NCBI GenBank assembly: GCA_022592445.1
Contig: JABYQR010000076.1
Location: forward strand, 62,001 to 126,000
DNA: 64,000 nucleotides
Reading direction: 5' to 3'
Origin: Cytidiella melzeri
Taxonomy: Eukaryota; Basidiomycota; Agaricomycetes; Polyporales; Irpicaceae
In this document: one piece after another, positions 60,181-64,000 of the stretch
How positions within the stretch are numbered: the first letter of the stretch is position 1
How the letters are laid out: every line of letters begins with the position of its first letter
Notes under the pieces: generated by a model
Seen by the model: the letters and a program-made list of their open reading frames with translations, nothing else
Database searches by the model: none
What the model was told of the DNA's origin: nothing
Program-made: the position numbers and the translations under genes

Positions 60181-62841
60181 ATGAACTCTACCGTCTCCTC
60201 CCAGTCCTACGGCCCTCTCTTCGAGTCGACTCGGCGTCCTTCTGCGCCAGGCTTGAGCTCCTCCATCTGGGCTCCTCAACCTCAGCCTTCGGATAACGCC
60301 TGGTCCAAAGCAATTGAGTCTATCAGCAGAGTAAACGAGGATGCGCCTAAGGACTCTTCTCGTCCAGAAGTTCGGCGCACCGTCTCTCACACTCCCAGTA
60401 GAAATGGCGAGGACGTTTTTGGTCCTGTTGGCGTAAGCTGCCAGGACAAAAAAGTCGTCGGGGCTATCGGCGACGGCCGTAAAAGGTCGACGCCAGACTA
60501 TGATCCGATGGTGCGTGGAGTCCTCGCATACATGCACAGCTGTTTATCGTTCTGACTCCCTACGTGCAGCATGTTCATCAATTGCTCCGCACTTTGAATC
60601 TCAACTCTCCTGCTCCATTTTCCTCCGACTCTTTTCCTGGGGACTTCATGCCCTCGCCCATCTCACCTGATGTCTCTCCTATCTCGACAACATCAACTCT
60701 TCTGACTCCTCCATACCAATCGCCAGCCAAAGCCTTTGGCGAGTGGAAGTTCGATCCTGCGTATGATTTCGCCTCGGCTTATCAACATCAGGCGCCCAAC
60801 AGCCTTCTTTTCGAGACCGACCCGCACTCTGTGCAAGACTATGGCGCCTCCCAGCATCCCCTCTGCCGCACTATCCTGCCTTCTGATTCCATGCAGCCCA
60901 CGAGTCGCTCATTTCCTCCCTTCGAGCCATTCCAAGACAGGCTGAACGCCATCCCCAATCCCAACGTCATCACCGTGCGTGAGCCTGTGCCTCACTTGCA
61001 CGCACGACAGGACTCTGGATTCCTACAACCCGGCGCATGGACGCAACCCCGACTCAGATCTTCTTCTGGCGACTGGGCGAAGCCAGACGAGCGTCGAAAT
61101 TCCGATTCCTCTATCAGTCACTCTGAGGCAAATTTCAGCCCGTCTCGCTCGCACGGCGGCGGCTTTACTCACGAGGCAAGTGAATCTACTCCTGCGACCA
61201 CGAACCTGAATCTGACCAAATTCGTAGCCTATCAACTTCCTGTCTTTGCTTCATCCTTCTTCTTCTCCTCCCTATGAGCTCTTCGTTGCGCGAATTATCA
61301 AGTCTTCCGATCAGCAAGCATCGATATTTTTACAACAGAAACTGAAGGTGGCTGACACTGACGAACGCGCCAAGATTGTCGATGCCATTTGCACTCGGGG
61401 GTACGAGATGATGGCCCACCGGTTCGTTCTTCTGTCTCATGGTGTACCTATAACTGACGCATTGCAGCTTTGGCAATTGGGCAGTCCAGCGCTGTTTAGA
61501 AACTCCCGCTACCCCCGCCGAGAAAAGGAAAATTGTTAGCTGTATGCGGTAAGAAGGGCTTGCGATGTATGTAGTACCTAACTCTGAAGCTGACTGGATG
61601 ATGCCTTACAGTCGCCGAGTCGTCGAGCTCGCTACCAACTGCTATGGCTGTCATGTTCTCCAAAAGGCGTTAGATTGTGAGGAGGAGGTCAGGCTGCTGA
61701 TTGTTTCGGAATTGCTTGTTGGCGACCCAGCTCAGACACTAGTCAACAAGCACGCATCCCACGTGTGGAGTAAGGTGAGTGGATGATCCGTCGTAACAGC
61801 GTATTTCTCATTAGAGCGTCATGCAATAGATAATGGAGCTGAGCTGGACCCATCCTGCACCACCCATATTCGCCTAGTACGTTCTTGATCACTTGACTCC
61901 GTCTACGGGTGATACTTGAACATGATATGTAGCGTCAACAAATCCTTGAGAGGCAAATGGGCTTCGCTTGCGTGTCACGAGACGGGCTCATTAGTCGTCC
62001 AGGTTCGTCAGTCGCTGTGTTTATCAAGGTATAGTCTTTTAATGCTTGACGGTGGTTAGCATGCTTTCGAGAATCTTGAAGAGTCTGCAAAGGACGGTAT
62101 CGTCGATGAATTGCTCAACCAAGGGTCAACTGTCTTTAGCGAGGTTGCCAAGAGCCAGTGGGGATCATACTGCATCCAGCACAGTGCGTTTTGCTACTTC
62201 ATTGTGACGAGCCACCCAATCGATGATACCCTCTTTCCAAGTCCTCGAGCACGGCTCTGCTAAGCATCGTGACATGGCTTTGGAACATCTCATCTCCGGC
62301 CTCTTGGAGTACGCTACAAATGAGCAAGGTGCCAAGTCTGTCACCAAGGCTTTGAAAGAAGGTGGCAAGGAAACGCTCGATCGCGTCATTGCACGCATGT
62401 GCGAACCGGCTAAAGGGTGAGTATTTCTGCCTCTGGCCACAGCTTACACGGGCGCTGATCACGAAGCGACAGTGGCCGTCGCGCCATGATCGTGGACCTC
62501 GCCCTGTCTCCCACAGGGAGTCAGCTGATTGCCAGCGTTTTGCCAAACGTGAGTTGGTTGGTAAAATGCAGATGATTCTGATATATATCGTGCAATGTAG
62601 GCCGACAAAGACCAACGCGCTCTACTCTATGATTCGATTCGCGGTCACATCGTAACGCTACGTGGCTGTAAGACCGGTTCTAAGGTTATATGGCTATTGT
62701 AGGTGTTGCATACCATGCTGGCGACGATGATTGACTGATTATTGCTGGCAATTTCAGTGACAGGATGGTGCGTGTATCAGCTCAGCCCTCATACCAGCTA
62801 AGGACTAACACACCTCACAGCGCGCGTACTATGGCTATTGA
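60181..62841 (+). CDS. Pumilio-family (PUF) RNA-binding protein
   Basis: Post-transcriptional regulator that binds UGU-type elements in mRNA 3' UTRs. Thirteen exons: 60181-60510, 60570-61223, 61280-61421, 61468-61558, 61612-61774, 61830-61876, 61933-62002, 62060-62183, 62242-62416, 62473-62548, 62601-62698, 62758-62767, 62821-62841; they sum exactly to 666 residues. The first 330 residues are Ser/Pro-rich and disordered. The PUF repeats follow: DQQASIFLQQKLKV, MMAHRFGNWAVQRCLE, VVELATNCYGCHVLQKALDC, VNKHASHVWSKIMELS, ACHETGSLVVQHAFENLEE, AKSQWGSYCIQHILEHGS, YATNEQGAKSVTKALKEGG and ALSPTGSQLIASVLP. The end is LFDRMRAYYGY, split over a 10-nt exon. The NYxxH/SNxxQ-like recognition positions (NCYGCHVLQ, NEQGAKSV) are visible. 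Confidence 0.92.
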
Positions 62842-63483
62842 TTCCTTCCAGATTTTTAGGATACCATCGCATATTTTCTCAGCATATCTTATTCGCCATC
62901 TGAACATCCACTGCGATCGCAAAAGCACGCTCTACTTTCAATCACGGAACAACATTAATAACAGCACACGTCGCATGACACAGCAAGCTCGCATATCTTT
63001 ACGCATTATCTTGAAATTATCGAACAAGACATCGAACCGCAATCATCATCTCTGCATAGCATTCTATCGAGGTTCTCGATCATTTACGGGAAGCTCATTG
63101 CATTCTTTATAGACTCTCGAGCTCGTGGTAGATGTATAATTTCTAAACCTTCCTACACCTCTGCCATGCTTCTTATTCACCCATTTCATTGGCGCGTCGC
63201 GTCTGTAACACACCTTCGCAGCTGTCCGTTAGTTTTCGTGTTTCTGCTAGTTCTCTTCCTATCGCTCAATGCAAGACGTGGTGTATCATCCTTCGTTCAA
63301 GCGGTTGCGCTCCCTGTATGTAACAGTATATATATCGAAGTCAATCAAATGTATGTCGGCGACGAAAAACGAAAGTGTTCCGTCTGGAGTCCTGGACGCC
63401 ACCATGGCTACAATTACCGTTTTCGGCTCATGCTCGACCCTTTCACCAAAACGTCGTCACTCGATAGCAGGTACACCCGCCAC
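62842..63483. other. Intergenic region and PUF 3' UTR
   Basis: AT-richer spacer with the PUF 3' UTR and the promoter of the next gene. A TGTA-containing word (ATGTATAA) lies at about 63131. No gene assigned. Confidence 0.4.
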
Positions 63484-64000
63484 ATGCCCTGTATCGCCTC
63501 TCATGCTGACTTTCAGCGTACGGTTGAGGAGTTATATCTCCTCAAGTGCTCACTACTGTCTGGTGAATCACTGACGTTCGAGGAATCTACAGACGGCGAT
63601 GCGGCCATCTGGAGCAAGTGTCTTGACAGTTATCCTGAGCAACTCGAAGCTGAAGGTCACGACTATCCTCTTCCTGCGACTCCATGTTTTCGTATCGTCT
63701 TGGACGGCGGTCGATTCTGGATTGACGTCCAGTACCCGGCACTACACTCGACAGTCGTTCTACCGATAGTGACTGTCAAGGGTGATGACATCACACGTAG
63801 TGAGCAGCAACGGTGGCAGAATATCATCGAGGAACAGATGGCTGAAGTGCGCGGCAGTGAGTATGTATTCTCTATTTTGCTTCGTACACCTCACGTTTAC
63901 TGATGACTACCGCAGGTTCCCGACGTACGAGCTGATCGCGACCTACCTGCTGCCGCGGCTCCACAGCGACGCAGGCGCGTCCCGGCTTCACTCGACTGAT
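63484..64000 (+). CDS. RWD-domain protein, RWDD2-like, cut by window end
   Basis: Two exons visible (63484-63860 and 63916-64000), the gene continuing beyond the window. After MPCIASHADFQRTVEELYLL comes an RWD-like domain: FRIVLDGGRFWIDVQYP, VLPIVTVKGDDITRSEQQRW, IIEEQMAEVRGSE and, after the splice joint, FPTYELIATYLLPRLHSDAG. In basidiomycetes this layout belongs to RWD plus DUF1115 proteins (RWDD2 family); the DUF1115 part would lie outside. The start is uncertain: the frame is open upstream to 63166, and 63484 is only the nearest ATG to the conserved region. Function of the family is not established. Confidence 0.65.

Overview
The window is nuclear DNA of a basidiomycete fungus, most likely an Agaricomycete. 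The evidence is the gene style (many exons, introns of about 50-60 nt with GTRNGT donors and short exons), the proteins (fungal GH20 and GH47 glycosidases, a XanA-type dioxygenase, F-box and RWD/DUF1115 proteins) and the mobile elements (Plavaka, Tad1-like LINE, PIF/Harbinger, Ty3/gypsy LTR). All exon structures below were read by hand from splice signals and frame continuity. No RNA or database evidence was available.

Layout. 1-6.5 kb: a truncated unknown acidic gene, histone H3, and a secreted GH20 hexosaminidase. 6.5-14 kb: a transposon graveyard with a decayed Plavaka transposase (minus strand) carrying a nested MITE-like insertion, a second decayed frame, and a Ty3/gypsy 3' LTR plus pol tail. 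14-20 kb: xanthine dioxygenase (XanA-like), an 18-exon ER alpha-1,2-mannosidase (GH47) and a small unknown protein. 20-23 kb: an unresolved minus-strand gene. 23-32 kb: two paralogous C2H2 zinc-finger factors flanking centrin. 33-41 kb: a homeodomain factor, a METTL21-type methyltransferase, a GON7-like KEOPS subunit, mitochondrial ribosomal protein L2 and RVB2, with two divergent promoters.

41.5-59 kb: a rearranged accessory block. A possible gene fragment and two decayed pieces homologous to the intact F-box/RS-protein locus further right are followed by a 6.07-kb LINE with a 14-bp target duplication and poly(A) tail. Only 122 bp later comes a 4.99-kb PIF/Harbinger element with about 190-bp terminal inverted repeats that ends 12 bp before the F-box start codon. 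Next come the F-box gene and an RS-rich protein gene. 59-64 kb: a small unknown gene, a Pumilio/PUF gene with 13 exons, and the start of an RWDD2-like gene cut by the window end.

The single-copy genes are unrelated housekeeping and regulatory functions (chromatin, secretory glycan trimming, purine use, centrosome, tRNA modification, mitochondrial translation, mRNA control), with no metabolic cluster. The most informative part is the nested transposon landscape at 41.5-55 kb, where insertion order and ancestral junctions can be read directly. I found no clear RNA gene and no CRISPR array.
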